Assembly: GCF_001553955.1 (NCBI RefSeq)
Contig: NZ_CP014234.1
Span: 2,170,001 to 2,234,000 of the forward strand
Origin: Moraxella osloensis
GTDB taxonomy: Bacteria; Pseudomonadota; Gammaproteobacteria; Pseudomonadales; Moraxellaceae
Length of the DNA: 64,000 nt
Reading direction: 5' to 3'
Shown: piece by piece, positions 20,845 to 30,082 of the stretch
Layout of the letters: each line of letters starts with the position of its first letter
How positions within the stretch are numbered: the stretch's first letter is position 1
The notes under the pieces: generated by a model
Told to the model about the DNA's origin: nothing
Databases searched by the model: none
The model's input: the letters and a program-made list of their open reading frames with translations, nothing else
Position numbers and translations under genes: made by a program

Positions 20845-22284
20845 GTGAATATCAAACGACTGTTAGGTGAAACCATTATCTATGGTATCGGTGCGATTTT
20901 ACCCCGTGTCATTACCTTTTTACTCAATCCGTTGTATATCAATTACATCGATAAAGAAGCCTTTGCTATCTTTACCAGCCTATATGCTTGGATTGCTTTT
21001 ATCAATATTTTGCTCACTTTTGGTTTTGAAACATCGTATTTTCGCTTTTCAGGAGAAGATAAAACAGGCGCCGCCGAAAAAAATGTGTTTAGCACGGCGT
21101 TTTGGTTTATTGCCATGTTGGCAGGCGGGTTTTTGGTCATGGTGTTGCTATTTAGCAATCCGTTATCAATCCTGATGGATTATGGCAATCATCCTGAATT
21201 TTTGCGCTGGTTTGCTTGGATTGCGTTTTTTGATGCGATTTGTACCATTCCGTTTGCTTGGCTACGTTATCACAACCAGCCTGTGAAGTATTCGGTGGTG
21301 CGGGTAGTGTCAATTTTGATACAAACTGTGGTAGTTATTGCGCTGTTTCGTTTTGTGCCTATTGAGGCTGCCAAAAGTTTTGGCTTGACCGAGCAAGTGG
21401 CGTATCCGTTTTTTGCCAATTTGGTTGCCAGTCTCGCCACTTTTATGATGCTGTTTCCGATTATCAAAAAAGTACGCTTACATTTTGATAAAGCCTTGTT
21501 CAAACGTATGATTCGCTATTCTTATCCGGTCATGCTGGCAGGGTTGGCGTTTATGGTGAATGAAAACTTCGATAAAATCATCCAATATTATATGATTGAT
21601 AAAGGCGATGCAGGGGCATACGGTGGCTGCTACAAATTAGCGGTATTAATGACTTTGTTTGTGACCGCGTATCGGATGGGGATTGAGCCGTTTTTATTCA
21701 AACAAATGCACCACGCCAATGCCAAACATACTTATGCCGTGATGACAGAGTACTTTGCTTTATTTGCATCGGTGGTGGCGCTTGGGATTATTGCCAATAT
21801 TTCATGGCTTAAACGGTTATTTATCACCGATCCCAGTTATTGGACAGCGATTAATATCGTACCGATTATCGTCATTGCGAACCTATGTTTTGGGATTTAT
21901 TACAACCTATCAACTTGGTATAAAGTAACTGACCGTACTGGGATTGGCTCAGCCATCTCGTGGCTTGGGGCGGGACTGACTATTTTGCTTCATATGCTGT
22001 TTTTAAAGCAGTATGGCTTTATGGTGTCGGCGTGGGTGACGCTTTTTGTTTATTTCCTCATGATGATAGTATCGTACGCGCTTGGACAGCATTTTTATCC
22101 GATACCTTACCAAACCAAAAAAATCGTTTTCTTTTTGGGCACGCTGATGCTGTTTAGTGTGATAATCGTCAGTGCTTTTCAAATGAATTTTTGGTTATCC
22201 AATACCTTATTACTGGTCTATATTGGCTTAATCGGCTATAGCGAGCGCGCGCTATTAAAACGTTTGGTAAAAGTAAAAGCGTAA
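20845..22284 (+). CDS. Polysaccharide/oligosaccharide flippase (Wzx/MATE-like membrane protein)
   Basis: A 479-residue integral membrane protein with about 12-14 predicted helices and positively charged loops. The start region (GETIIYGIGAILPRVITFLL followed by NPLYINYIDKEAFAIFTSLY) is typical of the polysaccharide-export branch of the MOP/MATE exporters, which flip lipid-linked oligosaccharides across the inner membrane. The GTG start has only a weak upstream site. No glycosyltransferases flank it, so its substrate cannot be read from context; the glycan genes at 43.9-49.4 kb could be functionally linked but are far away. Confidence 0.8.
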   Translation: MNIKRLLGETIIYGIGAILPRVITFLLNPLYINYIDKEAFAIFTSLYAWIAFINILLTFGFETSYFRFSGEDKTGAAEKNVFSTAFWFIAMLAGGFLVMVLLFSNPLSILMDYGNHPEFLRWFAWIAFFDAICTIPFAWLRYHNQPVKYSVVRVVSILIQTVVVIALFRFVPIEAAKSFGLTEQVAYPFFANLVASLATFMMLFPIIKKVRLHFDKALFKRMIRYSYPVMLAGLAFMVNENFDKIIQYYMIDKGDAGAYGGCYKLAVLMTLFVTAYRMGIEPFLFKQMHHANAKHTYAVMTEYFALFASVVALGIIANISWLKRLFITDPSYWTAINIVPIIVIANLCFGIYYNLSTWYKVTDRTGIGSAISWLGAGLTILLHMLFLKQYGFMVSAWVTLFVYFLMMIVSYALGQHFYPIPYQTKKIVFFLGTLMLFSVIIVSAFQMNFWLSNTLLLVYIGLIGYSERALLKRLVKVKA

Positions 22285-22474
22285 TGATTGAGCCTTAATA
22301 ACATTTTAATGGGTTTCAGTATTTAATTTAGCCAAATTATCCTTATATCAGTTACTAGTCGCAATTGATTCACCTTGCGCAAAAAAGTTTGCTATAGTAA
22401 CAGCAGGAGAATCAATGAATTGCTACTTACCTGTGATAGACATGGGTAAGTCATCTCATGAGAAGGAGTTTTTC

Positions 22475-23611
22475 ATGCAACAATCAAGTACGCCACAAGC
22501 AGCTACCGAGCTTGCCAATCCTCTATTAGCGAATAATGAGCAACTGATAGCAGTGTCTGCCAAAGACATTGTCAAACAACATCTCGATAAGCTCGGTATA
22601 CCCCAAGATATTGAGATTGATGATGCCGAATTTGCAGAAAAAAAACAGCGCATTGCCGATTTGTTAAAACAGCATAATGCCACGTTAATTGCTCACTATT
22701 ATACCGACCCAAAAATCCAAGCAATTGCCGAAGCCACAGGCGGTATCGTGTCGGATAGTTTAGAGATGGCAAGGTTTGGGCGTGATAGTGATGCTGATGT
22801 GTTGATTGTTGCAGGCGTCAAATTTATGGGTGAAACCGCTAAAATCTTAAGCCCAGCAAAAACGGTATTAATGCCAACGCTAGAAGCCACTTGCTCACTA
22901 GATTTGGGTTGTCCGATTGAAGATTTTAGCGCGTTTTGTGACCAACATCCTGACCGTACTGTGGTGGTGTATGCCAATACCTCAGCGGCTGTTAAAGCGC
23001 GAGCAGATTGGGTGGTGACATCGAGTATCGCAGTTGAGCTCATTGACCATCTAGACAGCCAAGGTGAAAAAATCATTTGGGCACCTGACCAGCATTTGGG
23101 GCGTTATATCCAGCAAAAAGTGGGTGCAGATATGCTACTGTGGGATGGCGCTTGTATCGTGCATGAAGAGTTCCGTAGCCGCAGCCTAAAAACCATGAAA
23201 GAGATGTACCCCGATGCGGCGGTGCTAGTGCACCCAGAATCACCGATTGAGATGACCCAAATGGCAGATGCCGTCGGTAGTACCAGTCAGCTGATTAAAG
23301 CGGCACAAACCCTACCGCACAAGATGTTCATCGTCGCCACCGATCGCGGTATTTTTTATAAAATGCAGCAAGCCGCGCCAGATAAGGTGTTTATCGAAGC
23401 ACCGACGCGTGGGGAAGGTGCAACCTGTCGTTCCTGTGCGCACTGCCCGTGGATGGCGATGAATGATTTAGACCAAATCATCCATGCACTGGAGAAAGTA
23501 GGCACGCCTGACGCCGTACCGCACGAGATTTTTGTTGATGCGCAGCTAATCGAACAAGCTAAAAAACCCTTAGATCGAATGCTCGCGTTTGGTGCCACGC
23601 TCAAAAAATAG
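22475..23611 (+). CDS. nadA: Quinolinate synthase
   Basis: 4Fe-4S enzyme that condenses iminoaspartate with dihydroxyacetone phosphate to quinolinate in de novo NAD synthesis. The three cluster cysteines appear in [24 protein letters not shown] and [12 protein letters not shown], together with the family motifs [11 protein letters not shown] and CPWMAMN. I chose the ATG at 22475 (378 residues) because AAGGAG lies 6 bases upstream; an in-frame ATG at 22415 also has AGGAGA 4 bases upstream and would add 20 residues. No nadB or nadC is nearby. A TATAGT box lies at 22393. Confidence 0.95.
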   Translation: MQQSSTPQAATELANPLLANNEQLIAVSAKDIVKQHLDKLGIPQDIEIDDAEFAEKKQRIADLLKQHNATLIAHYYTDPKIQAIAEATGGIVSDSLEMARFGRDSDADVLIVAGVKFMGETAKILSPAKTVLMPTLEATCSLDLGCPIEDFSAFCDQHPDRTVVVYANTSAAVKARADWVVTSSIAVELIDHLDSQGEKIIWAPDQHLGRYIQQKVGADMLLWDGACIVHEEFRSRSLKTMKEMYPDAAVLVHPESPIEMTQMADAVGSTSQLIKAAQTLPHKMFIVATDRGIFYKMQQAAPDKVFIEAPTRGEGATCRSCAHCPWMAMNDLDQIIHALEKVGTPDAVPHEIFVDAQLIEQAKKPLDRMLAFGATLKK

Positions 23612-23655
23612 GCGTTAACAACCATTGTCTGTTTTTAAAATATTGAAAAAAGTCG

Positions 23656-23684
23656 TTGACAGCCTAACTAACTTGCTTTAATAT
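23656..23684 (+). promoter_or_regulatory. Sigma-70 promoter of the tRNA-Pro/Arg/His cluster
   Basis: A consensus -35 TTGACA (23656-23661) and -10 TAATAT (23679-23684) are separated by exactly 17 bases. The GC-containing stretch after the -10 box resembles the discriminator of stringently controlled stable-RNA promoters. Confidence 0.85.
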
Positions 23685-23763
23685 ACGCACCACTTAGCGA
23701 TGATAGCCTTTAAGCTCACCATTGTTAAGGTATTGAAGTAACAATCAAGCCTAGTTAGGCAAT

Positions 23764-23840
23764 CGGAGTGTAGCACAGCTTGGTAGTGCACCTGGTTTGG
23801 GACCAGGGGGTCGAAGGTTCGAATCCTTTCACTCCGACCA
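23764..23840 (+). tRNA. tRNA-Pro(TGG)
   Basis: 77 bases with acceptor stem CGGAGTG/CACTCCG, T-loop GGTTCGAATCC and encoded CCA. The anticodon loop TTTGGGA gives TGG at 23798-23800. Confidence 0.97.
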
Positions 23841-23877
23841 TTCATTCTTTAAACTTAACCAAGTTAAAAGATGAATC

Positions 23878-23899
23878 AAGAGCCGAGCAGGCTTTTTTT
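23878..23899 (+). terminator. Terminator-like hairpin between tRNA-Pro and tRNA-Arg
   Basis: AAGAGCC and GGCTTTT pair (one G-T) around GAGCA and run into a T tract directly before tRNA-Arg. It may partly terminate the transcript or mark processing; it is short. Confidence 0.5.
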
Positions 23900-23901
23900 A
23901 T

Positions 23902-23975
23902 GCGCCTGTAGCTCAGTTGGATAGAGCACCCGCCTTCTAAGTGGGTGGTCACAGGTTCGAATCCTGTCAGGCGCG
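23902..23975 (+). tRNA. tRNA-Arg(TCT)
   Basis: Acceptor stem GCGCCTG/CAGGCGC with discriminator G; anticodon loop CTTCTAA gives TCT at 23936-23938, reading AGA/AGG. The bases after the discriminator are CAT, so the 3' CCA is not encoded, unlike in its two neighbours. Confidence 0.95.
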
Positions 23976-24005
23976 CATTTTGCTAGTCTGTAAAACCTAC
24001 CTTAT

Positions 24006-24082
24006 GGCGGATGTAGCTCAGTTGGTAGAGCCCCGGGTTGTGATCTCGGTTGTCGTGGGTTCGAGTCCCATCATTCGCCCCA
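24006..24082 (+). tRNA. tRNA-His(GTG)
   Basis: The extra G-1 opposite C73 typical of tRNA-His is encoded, with acceptor GCGGATG/CATTCGC, anticodon loop TTGTGAT (GTG at 24040-24042) and encoded CCA. Confidence 0.96.
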
Positions 24083-24088
24083 TATTCT

Positions 24089-24125
24089 AAAAAGCCCTTA
24101 ATTCAATGAATTAGGGGTTTTTTTT
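24089..24125 (+). terminator. Terminator of the tRNA cluster
   Basis: Hairpin of AAAGCCCTTAATTC with GAATTAGGGGTTT, followed by a long T run. Confidence 0.85.
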
Positions 24126-24324
24126 ATCCCTTATCTATTTATCGTGTTTGCAAATTTGTTATAAAAAACAATGGTTGTGCTACACTTTTTTATGATGCAC
24201 CATTATTTATTTTATATATTAGGGTCATATAGTGTACTAAAAGATAAGCTCGTAAAGGTAAATTGGCAATAGCGTAACTTTACCTGATAACAAACCTAAA
24301 ATAAAATCGCGTGAGACCCTGAAT

Positions 24325-24885
24325 ATGAGACGACGTAACGCTATGTGTCATCAACTTGTTATGACCAGCTTTGCTATAAGTGCTTGCTTACTTGTCAATA
24401 CAGCCCAAGCGGCTACTAGGTTGCCAAAATCCCCTTGGCAATCGCATGCATCACTCAAAAGTAGCCAAGTTAGCCCAATTTACCACCAGCAATGGCGACA
24501 ATCTGATTATAAATATTGCCCAATTTTAGCCATTGCTAATCATTCATCAGTGAATGTTAAAACTGCACAATCCCGCGCTGCCAATTTTTCAGGTGGCTTT
24601 GCGGTGGCGTATGATTTGAAGAACTATAAAGGCAAGCCTTTGCGCAGTGCTTACGGCGTAGCCAATGCCGGTACGACGTCTAAGCGTGACTTGTATGAGG
24701 GCTGGGCATATCGTAAAAACTATGCCGATGGCAGTTATGTGACGCTTGGGCGAGAAGGCAATAACCCACAGGGTAAAATGCTGGCTTATATAGTGCTGAA
24801 CAATGGCTGTTTTTATAACATTTGGAGTCAGTTAAGTAGTGAGCATCTGCAAAAAATGATTGGTCAATTACGCTATGTCAATTGA
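24325..24885 (+). CDS. Secreted hypothetical protein
   Basis: A 186-residue protein with a basic N-terminus and a hydrophobic core ending in a signal-peptidase-I-like AQA-A site (about residues 27-30), so probably periplasmic. The mature part contains two cysteines (about 54 and 171) that could form a disulphide, and a Gly/Tyr/Lys-rich middle (FSGGFAVAYDLKNYKGKPLR; YEGWAYRKNYADGSYVTLG). I do not recognise the family. It has its own approximately 240-base upstream region after the tRNA terminator and faces nagZ. An alternative start seven codons downstream (MCHQ) would shorten the signal peptide. Confidence 0.7.
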   Translation: MRRRNAMCHQLVMTSFAISACLLVNTAQAATRLPKSPWQSHASLKSSQVSPIYHQQWRQSDYKYCPILAIANHSSVNVKTAQSRAANFSGGFAVAYDLKNYKGKPLRSAYGVANAGTTSKRDLYEGWAYRKNYADGSYVTLGREGNNPQGKMLAYIVLNNGCFYNIWSQLSSEHLQKMIGQLRYVN

Positions 24886-24927
24886 TGAATCAAACAGTAG
24901 CTAAAAAAATAGCTATAAAAAAGTAGC

Positions 24928-24958
24928 CATAAAAAAAGCAACGTTGCCGCGTTGCTTT
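24928..24958 (-). terminator. Terminator downstream of nagZ
   Basis: AAAGCAACG and CGTTGCTTT pair perfectly around a 6-base loop; on the minus strand the stem is followed by seven T residues. Confidence 0.8.
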
Positions 24959-25033
24959 CTTGGAAAATTTCTTTTTTTCGAATTTGTTTTTTTTGAAAGT
25001 TGCTCGTTTTAAATTTTCTTGTTTTAAGCAAAG

Positions 25034-26074
25034 TTATGCAAAGAAATTTTCTAGCACCTTACGTTGACTGCTTTGCCAGTGTGACCAGTCTTTGGCAGAG
25101 TCCGCCAGTGAGCCCCGCCAGCCTTTGATATTACCTTTCATGCTAGATAACCGATGTTGGCTGGTGGTATTGAGCAGTGTCGGCTGTTTTTGCAAACGCT
25201 CAAGCGCAACCAAGGCAGCAGGGCGGTCATTACACAATAATCCCATATCGCAACCTGCCGTTAAGGCAGCCGCAATACGGTCACCTGCATCACCTGCAAC
25301 ATGTGCCGCTTTCATCGACAGGTCATCGGAGAACAATACCCCATTAAACCCTAGTTTGCCACGGATAATTTGCTGCAGCCAAATCGATGAAAACCCTGCA
25401 GGTTTGTTATCAACTGTGCTAAATACCACATGAGCCGGCATGAGTGCATCTAGTAGCGGCTTGTTGCGAATAAACGGCTGCATATCATATTGGCGAATCT
25501 CATCATAACTGCGCTCATCGGTGGCATCATCCACATGAGAATCCGGGGCAACTGAGCCGTGACCGGGAAAATGCTTGCCCGTGGTTGCCATTCCAGCAAG
25601 CTTCATGCCTCGCATAAATTCAGCAGATAAGGCAGTGATTGCAATCGGATGGGCGTGAAACGCGCGATCCCCAATCACGCGGCTCACCCCATTGATATCA
25701 AGTACAGGCGCAAAACTAAAATCAATCCCAACTGCTAGTACTTCGCTTGCCATCAAATAGCCCGCGCAATAAGCCAGATCAAGCGCAGTGATCGGGTCAT
25801 GCTCAAACCTTTCACCAAGTTTACCCATCGCAGGTAGCGGCGAAAAACCCGCGCGCAAGCGAGCGACACGTCCACCTTCTTGGTCAACGGCAATTAGAAT
25901 ATTGGGTTTGATGGCACGCATACTATCGGTCAGTTCGCGTACTTGCTCAGGGCTTTCTACATTGCGCCCAAACAAAATCACCCCGCCAACTTCCGGTTGG
26001 CGTAGCAGCGCTTCGTCTGCTAGGCTAAGCGCTGTGCCTTCAATATCGAGCATGAGTTGACCGACTGCTTGCAT
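25034..26074 (-). CDS. nagZ: Beta-N-acetylglucosaminidase NagZ
   Basis: Glycoside hydrolase family 3 enzyme (346 residues, cytosolic) that removes GlcNAc from GlcNAc-anhydroMur-peptides in peptidoglycan recycling. Family landmarks are VDQEGGRVARLR, the KHFPGHGSVAPDSH loop carrying the catalytic Asp/His pair and the nucleophile Asp in LFSDDLSMKA. The start MQAVGQLMLDIEG is preceded by AAGGA 7 bases upstream; a longer frame from TTG at 26107 is less likely. Confidence 0.95.
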   Translation of the reverse strand: MQAVGQLMLDIEGTALSLADEALLRQPEVGGVILFGRNVESPEQVRELTDSMRAIKPNILIAVDQEGGRVARLRAGFSPLPAMGKLGERFEHDPITALDLAYCAGYLMASEVLAVGIDFSFAPVLDINGVSRVIGDRAFHAHPIAITALSAEFMRGMKLAGMATTGKHFPGHGSVAPDSHVDDATDERSYDEIRQYDMQPFIRNKPLLDALMPAHVVFSTVDNKPAGFSSIWLQQIIRGKLGFNGVLFSDDLSMKAAHVAGDAGDRIAAALTAGCDMGLLCNDRPAALVALERLQKQPTLLNTTSQHRLSSMKGNIKGWRGSLADSAKDWSHWQSSQRKVLENFFA

Positions 26075-26209
26075 GCGGTAATCCTTCTGGGTATTGCTTG
26101 CCGCCAACGGTTAGATATAGTTGGCGGCAGAAAAGTTTTGAAAAAACATAGCATACGCTTTTTTTGATAAAAATGCGACTAGCTTACTGGCGATTATTAT
26201 TAGCGAATA

Positions 26210-27061
26210 TTACTGACGGTTAAGCCGTGATGGTGACGGCAACAAACTGACATCACTCACCCGACAAGGATTGATATCAATCCCGCCACGGCGTGTGTAC
26301 CATGCGCGTACCATGAGCGTTTTTGGCGCAAAGGCTTGGGTTAAATCACTAAAAATCTGCTCAACGCATTGTTCATGAAAGCCATTATGCTGACGAAAGC
26401 TCAAAATATACTCAAGCAGTCCTGCTCGGTCAATTGGTTGGCTATCTATCTGAATTTCCAGTGTTCCCCAATCTGGTTGATTGGTGACAGGGCAGTTTGA
26501 GCGCAGTAAATGCGAATGCAAAATTTGTAACTGGCTATCCGAGGCGCCTTGATCGGCAACGGTCAAGCTTGAGGAATCGACATCACTGACAATGGCGATT
26601 TTTTTACCGCTATTATCTAACGCGTTATCAATACAGTCACCCTGTGGCGCGCTGATGGGTAAGCTATTTGCGATGTTTACCTCAAAAATCTCAAGCGTCA
26701 CATCAGTTTTTAGACAAGCGGATAAGTCTTTTTCCACCGCTGCTTTAACAGCTTGTTGATTGTCAAATTCAGTGAAATTTAGGCTATTAAAATAAAGTTT
26801 GAGTGATTTTGATTCGACAATATAGTCTGATGTGGCAGGGATGGCAAGGCGCACCATTGCCACCTGTGAAATACCGTGCGAATTCAGCCAAGACATTTCA
26901 AAAACCTGCCACCAGTCCATGCCGATGCTTAAGGCGTCAGCAGGCAGCGCTAGCTTCGCCCGTCCTAATGCGCGCGGAATGGGGTAGAGCATATCGGGGG
27001 CATAGGTTTTTGGGTAGCTAGTGGATTGACCCAAAATACCGTGAGTTTCAAGTGGTTTCAT
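26210..27061 (-). CDS. queF: NADPH-dependent 7-cyano-7-deazaguanine reductase
   Basis: Reduces preQ0 to preQ1, a late step of queuosine biosynthesis. The 283 residues match the long, two-domain (YqcD/QueF type II) form. The catalytic Cys lies in the LLRSNCPVTNQPDWG motif of the C-terminal T-fold half; FHEQCVEQIFSDL is a second family signature with the zinc/substrate-side Glu. No other queuosine gene is in the window. It shares the minus strand with nagZ and the ABC exporter but has spacers of about 135 and 30 bases. Confidence 0.95.
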   Translation of the reverse strand: MKPLETHGILGQSTSYPKTYAPDMLYPIPRALGRAKLALPADALSIGMDWWQVFEMSWLNSHGISQVAMVRLAIPATSDYIVESKSLKLYFNSLNFTEFDNQQAVKAAVEKDLSACLKTDVTLEIFEVNIANSLPISAPQGDCIDNALDNSGKKIAIVSDVDSSSLTVADQGASDSQLQILHSHLLRSNCPVTNQPDWGTLEIQIDSQPIDRAGLLEYILSFRQHNGFHEQCVEQIFSDLTQAFAPKTLMVRAWYTRRGGIDINPCRVSDVSLLPSPSRLNRQ

Positions 27062-27090
27062 ATTTTTTTAATTTAACTAAGTTATCTAAG

Positions 27091-27864
27091 TTATAAACGA
27101 ACGCGTGAGCCATCTGCTAAAAGATAATACGCAATGCCATAAAATATCGCGGTAAAAATCCCAATCGCCACCAAAGATGACCATACATTGACATCTGAAT
27201 GACCCAAAATACCATAGCGAAAAGCATTGACCATATAAACAATGGGGTTTAGTAGCGATATGTTTTGCCAAAATCCTGATAAATCTTTAAGTGAATAAAA
27301 CACGCCGCCTAGATACGTCAAGGGTGTCAACACAAAACTGGGTACGATGGAAATATCATCAAACGAGCGCGCAAATACCGCATTAATCATACCGCCCAGT
27401 GAAAATAATGCCGAGGTCATCACCACGGTAAAAATCGTGACAAACGCATGCACCAGTGATAACTGAGTAAAAAACAACGCGAGCACCGTCACAATCGCGC
27501 CAATGGTCAACCCCCGAAACAAACCGCCCGCGATAAAGCCCAGTAAAATGGTATGTTTAGAAATCGGACTGACCAGCATCTCTTCGATATTACCATGAAA
27601 CTTGGTGGCAAAAAAACTCGATACCACATTGGAGTAGCTATTGGTAATCACCGACATCATAATCAAGCCAGGCACGATAAACTGCATGTAGGAGACACCG
27701 CCCATATCGCCAACCCGAGAGCCAATCATTTTACCAAAGATGATAAAATACAAACTCATGGTGATGGCAGGGGGCAACAGCGTTTGCGGCCAAATGCGAA
27801 GAATTCGGCGGATTTCCTTGACTAACAAGGTGTTAAATGCGACCAACTGGTGCTGAAAATCCAT
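27091..27864 (-). CDS. ABC-2 type exporter permease (YadH-like)
   Basis: A 257-residue inner-membrane permease with six predicted helices and the ABC-2 signature region LTPLTYLGGVFYSLKDLSGF followed by LNPIVYMVNAFRYG. It resembles E. coli YadH. It starts one base after the stop of the ATPase gene, with GGAG 7 bases before the ATG, so the two are coupled and form one transporter. The substrate is unknown. Confidence 0.9.
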   Translation of the reverse strand: MDFQHQLVAFNTLLVKEIRRILRIWPQTLLPPAITMSLYFIIFGKMIGSRVGDMGGVSYMQFIVPGLIMMSVITNSYSNVVSSFFATKFHGNIEEMLVSPISKHTILLGFIAGGLFRGLTIGAIVTVLALFFTQLSLVHAFVTIFTVVMTSALFSLGGMINAVFARSFDDISIVPSFVLTPLTYLGGVFYSLKDLSGFWQNISLLNPIVYMVNAFRYGILGHSDVNVWSSLVAIGIFTAIFYGIAYYLLADGSRVRL

Positions 27865-27865
27865 G

Positions 27866-28825
27866 TTAATTCTCCAATTTTTCAGTCAAATTATTTTCAA
27901 CAATCCCTAAAAACAGCTCTTCAAGGCGATTGGCTTTGTTACGCATACTCGCTACCTGAATATTTTGAGCATTTAACTGGGCAAAGACATCATTTAAACT
28001 GTCGCCTTTTTTGAGCGTGACTTCAAGGGTCAACGGGTCTGGCTGCTTGGTTTTTACCACATTGGTTAAAGCAATTGATGACAGATAAGGTTGCGCCAAA
28101 TCAAACACAAAGCTTTCCACATCAAGGCTGGTAAGCAAACTTTTCATATCGGTATTGATACGAATTTCACCCTGGTCAAGGATAGCAATGTTTTTACACA
28201 GCTGCTCAGCTTCTTCTAGGTAATGGGTGGTTAAAATAATGGTCGTACCTTCTTCCGTGTTAATTTGCTGCATAAAATCCCACATCGAGCGGCGCAGTTC
28301 AATATCGACCCCTGCAGTCGGCTCATCCAAAATCAGCAGTTTGGGATGGTGCATTAAAGCACGCGCAATCATCAAACGGCGTTTCATACCGCCAGAGAGC
28401 ATGCGCGCTTTGTCATCGCGTTTTTCCCAAAGCCCCAACGCTTTAAGGAGTTTTTCGGCATGCGGGCGAGATTCCTTGGCAGGTATACCGAAATAGCCCG
28501 CTTGGGCAATCAAAATATCTTCGATTTTTTCAAACTGCATAAAGTTAAATTCTTGCGGCACCACACCTAAGAACTGCTTGGCTTTGGCAGGCTGTTTAAG
28601 CAAATCTACCCCAAAAATTTCTACCGAGCCTGAGCTGGGTTTAAATAGCGAGCTGATAATACCAATGGTAGTGGATTTACCCGCACCATTGGGACCGAGT
28701 AGGGCAAAAAATCCACCTTGGGGTACGGTCAAATCAATGCCTTTGAGTGCGGCAAAACCATTTGGATAGGTTTTGGTGAGCTGGGTGATTTTTAGAGCAG
28801 GGATGGTAGTGTCAAAGTTTGCCAT
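27866..28825 (-). CDS. ABC transporter ATP-binding protein (YadG-like)
   Basis: Cytoplasmic ATPase (319 residues) of the adjacent ABC-2 exporter. Walker A GPNGAGKST, signature LSGGMKRRLMIARAL, Walker B LLILDEPTAGVD and the switch His in ILTTHYLEEAE are intact. A C-terminal extension of about 90 residues is typical of the CcmA/YadG type. The first gene of the two-gene operon; substrate unknown. Confidence 0.92.
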   Translation of the reverse strand: MANFDTTIPALKITQLTKTYPNGFAALKGIDLTVPQGGFFALLGPNGAGKSTTIGIISSLFKPSSGSVEIFGVDLLKQPAKAKQFLGVVPQEFNFMQFEKIEDILIAQAGYFGIPAKESRPHAEKLLKALGLWEKRDDKARMLSGGMKRRLMIARALMHHPKLLILDEPTAGVDIELRRSMWDFMQQINTEEGTTIILTTHYLEEAEQLCKNIAILDQGEIRINTDMKSLLTSLDVESFVFDLAQPYLSSIALTNVVKTKQPDPLTLEVTLKKGDSLNDVFAQLNAQNIQVASMRNKANRLEELFLGIVENNLTEKLEN

Positions 28826-28938
28826 AGCAATGCAGGTTCTGGTTAAAGGTGAGACCTTAATGGGGATGGGTTGGACAGTTTAAAGATTTAGGTGAACTAA
28901 GTTTATAGTGGTTAAGTTAAATTATATCAATGATACAA

Positions 28939-28966
28939 TTAAAAAAGCCTATCAGTTGATAGGCTT
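28939..28966 (-). terminator. Terminator downstream of the cytochrome c gene
   Basis: AAGCCTATCA and TGATAGGCTT form a perfect stem with a 2-base centre; on the minus strand a run of T follows. Confidence 0.88.
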
Positions 28967-28984
28967 CATCTGGACTAAAAATGA

Positions 28985-29578
28985 CTATTTGGATTGAGAC
29001 ACCATATAATCAACCGCATTGGTCACTTCCACATCTAGCAAATCAGCGTTACCGCCTTTGGCTGGCATGGCATTAAAGCCTTGTAGCGCGTGTTGGTGAA
29101 GGGTAGCGGTACCTTTAGCGATACGGGGACCCCAAGCGCCTTTATCACCAAATTTTGGTGCACCTAACAGACCTGCAGTATGACAAGTATGGCAAACACC
29201 TTCATAAATTACTTTGCCTTCACGTGGTTTATCTGGATCAGCGGCACCCAATGCAGCGGCAATAGTGATATCACACTCTTTACCTTCAAAACAAACTTTA
29301 CCTTGGGGGGCAATACGTGCGATTAGATTTGGGTATAATGCAACCAATTTTGCAACTTGAGGTGGGTCTTCAGGTGCTTTTTCTGCTTCCTTTTTTGCGG
29401 GAGCAGCAGAGGATGCAGGGGCTGAAGCAGTTGCCGTACTTGAGGCTGTCGCGGTACTTGAAGCGCTAGCGGTAGCTGATGCCGCTGCGGGGGCACTGGC
29501 TTTATCCTCAGCTTGGCTGACAGCGATACCCGCAAGACTTAGCATAGTAACCGCTGATAACATCACTACTTTTTTCAT
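28985..29578 (-). CDS. Class I c-type cytochrome (cytochrome c5 family)
   Basis: Periplasmic electron-transfer protein of 197 residues. A signal peptide (cleaved near SQAEDK, about residue 23) is followed by an Ala/Ser/Thr-rich low-complexity segment (about 28-65) and one haem domain with C-x-x-C-H in GVCHTCHTAG and the distal Met in NAMPAKGGN. The domain order matches the CytC5-like proteins of Moraxellaceae. The low-complexity part probably tethers the haem domain across the periplasm; whether the N-terminus stays membrane-anchored is open. Confidence 0.92.
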   Translation of the reverse strand: MKKVVMLSAVTMLSLAGIAVSQAEDKASAPAAASATASASSTATASSTATASAPASSAAPAKKEAEKAPEDPPQVAKLVALYPNLIARIAPQGKVCFEGKECDITIAAALGAADPDKPREGKVIYEGVCHTCHTAGLLGAPKFGDKGAWGPRIAKGTATLHQHALQGFNAMPAKGGNADLLDVEVTNAVDYMVSQSK

Positions 29579-29807
29579 TCGTCACGTTCTCTCAAACAGG
29601 TGAATTAAATTATCGTAATACTTTTAAAACGGACAACATTAGCCATTAGATTGCTCGATTGTATCCGTTGGTGCAATATTGATGCGATAAATGTTACATA
29701 GATTTATTTTCCATACTATTATAAGGGAAAATTATCTGAAAAAGCTATGCTTATTTGATATGTGCTATCAACTTTGCCGAGCAGTTTTTAGCAGTAATTT
29801 TGATGAT

Positions 29808-29837
29808 TTGCTTATTACACGAAAAGTTTGCTAAAAT
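29808..29837 (+). promoter_or_regulatory. Probable promoter of tRNA-Arg(CCG)
   Basis: TTGCTT (29808) and TAAAAT (29832-29837) separated by 18 bases lie about 30 bases upstream of the tRNA. Confidence 0.5.
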
Positions 29838-29868
29838 AGCCCACTGCTTTTTTTCAATGCCAATCAAA

Positions 29869-29944
29869 GCGTTCGTAGCTCAACTGGATAGAGTACAGGT
29901 CTCCGAAGCCTGTGGCGTGGGTTCGAGTCCCGCCGAGCGCACCA
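29869..29944 (+). tRNA. tRNA-Arg(CCG)
   Basis: 76 bases, acceptor GCGTTCG/CGAGCGC, anticodon loop CTCCGAA (CCG at 29903-29905), T-loop GGTTCGAGTCC and encoded CCA. It lies alone between the cytochrome and tau genes. Confidence 0.97.
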
Positions 29945-30082
29945 TTTTATTGATTTTATCCTTAATATAAAACATTAATTCTATTGATAAATTCACTATC
30001 ATCTGCCCTTTAGTTTACTTCATTATCATTGATTGTTTTATCCTTGATAAAAAGTTTGTTTAATCTATTAATTGACCAACAA

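Noticed and set aside
27866-28825. Nod-factor or daunorubicin-type exporter assignment for the ABC pair
   Set aside because: Similarity is at the generic ABC-2 level; the YadGH-like label without substrate is as far as the sequence allows.
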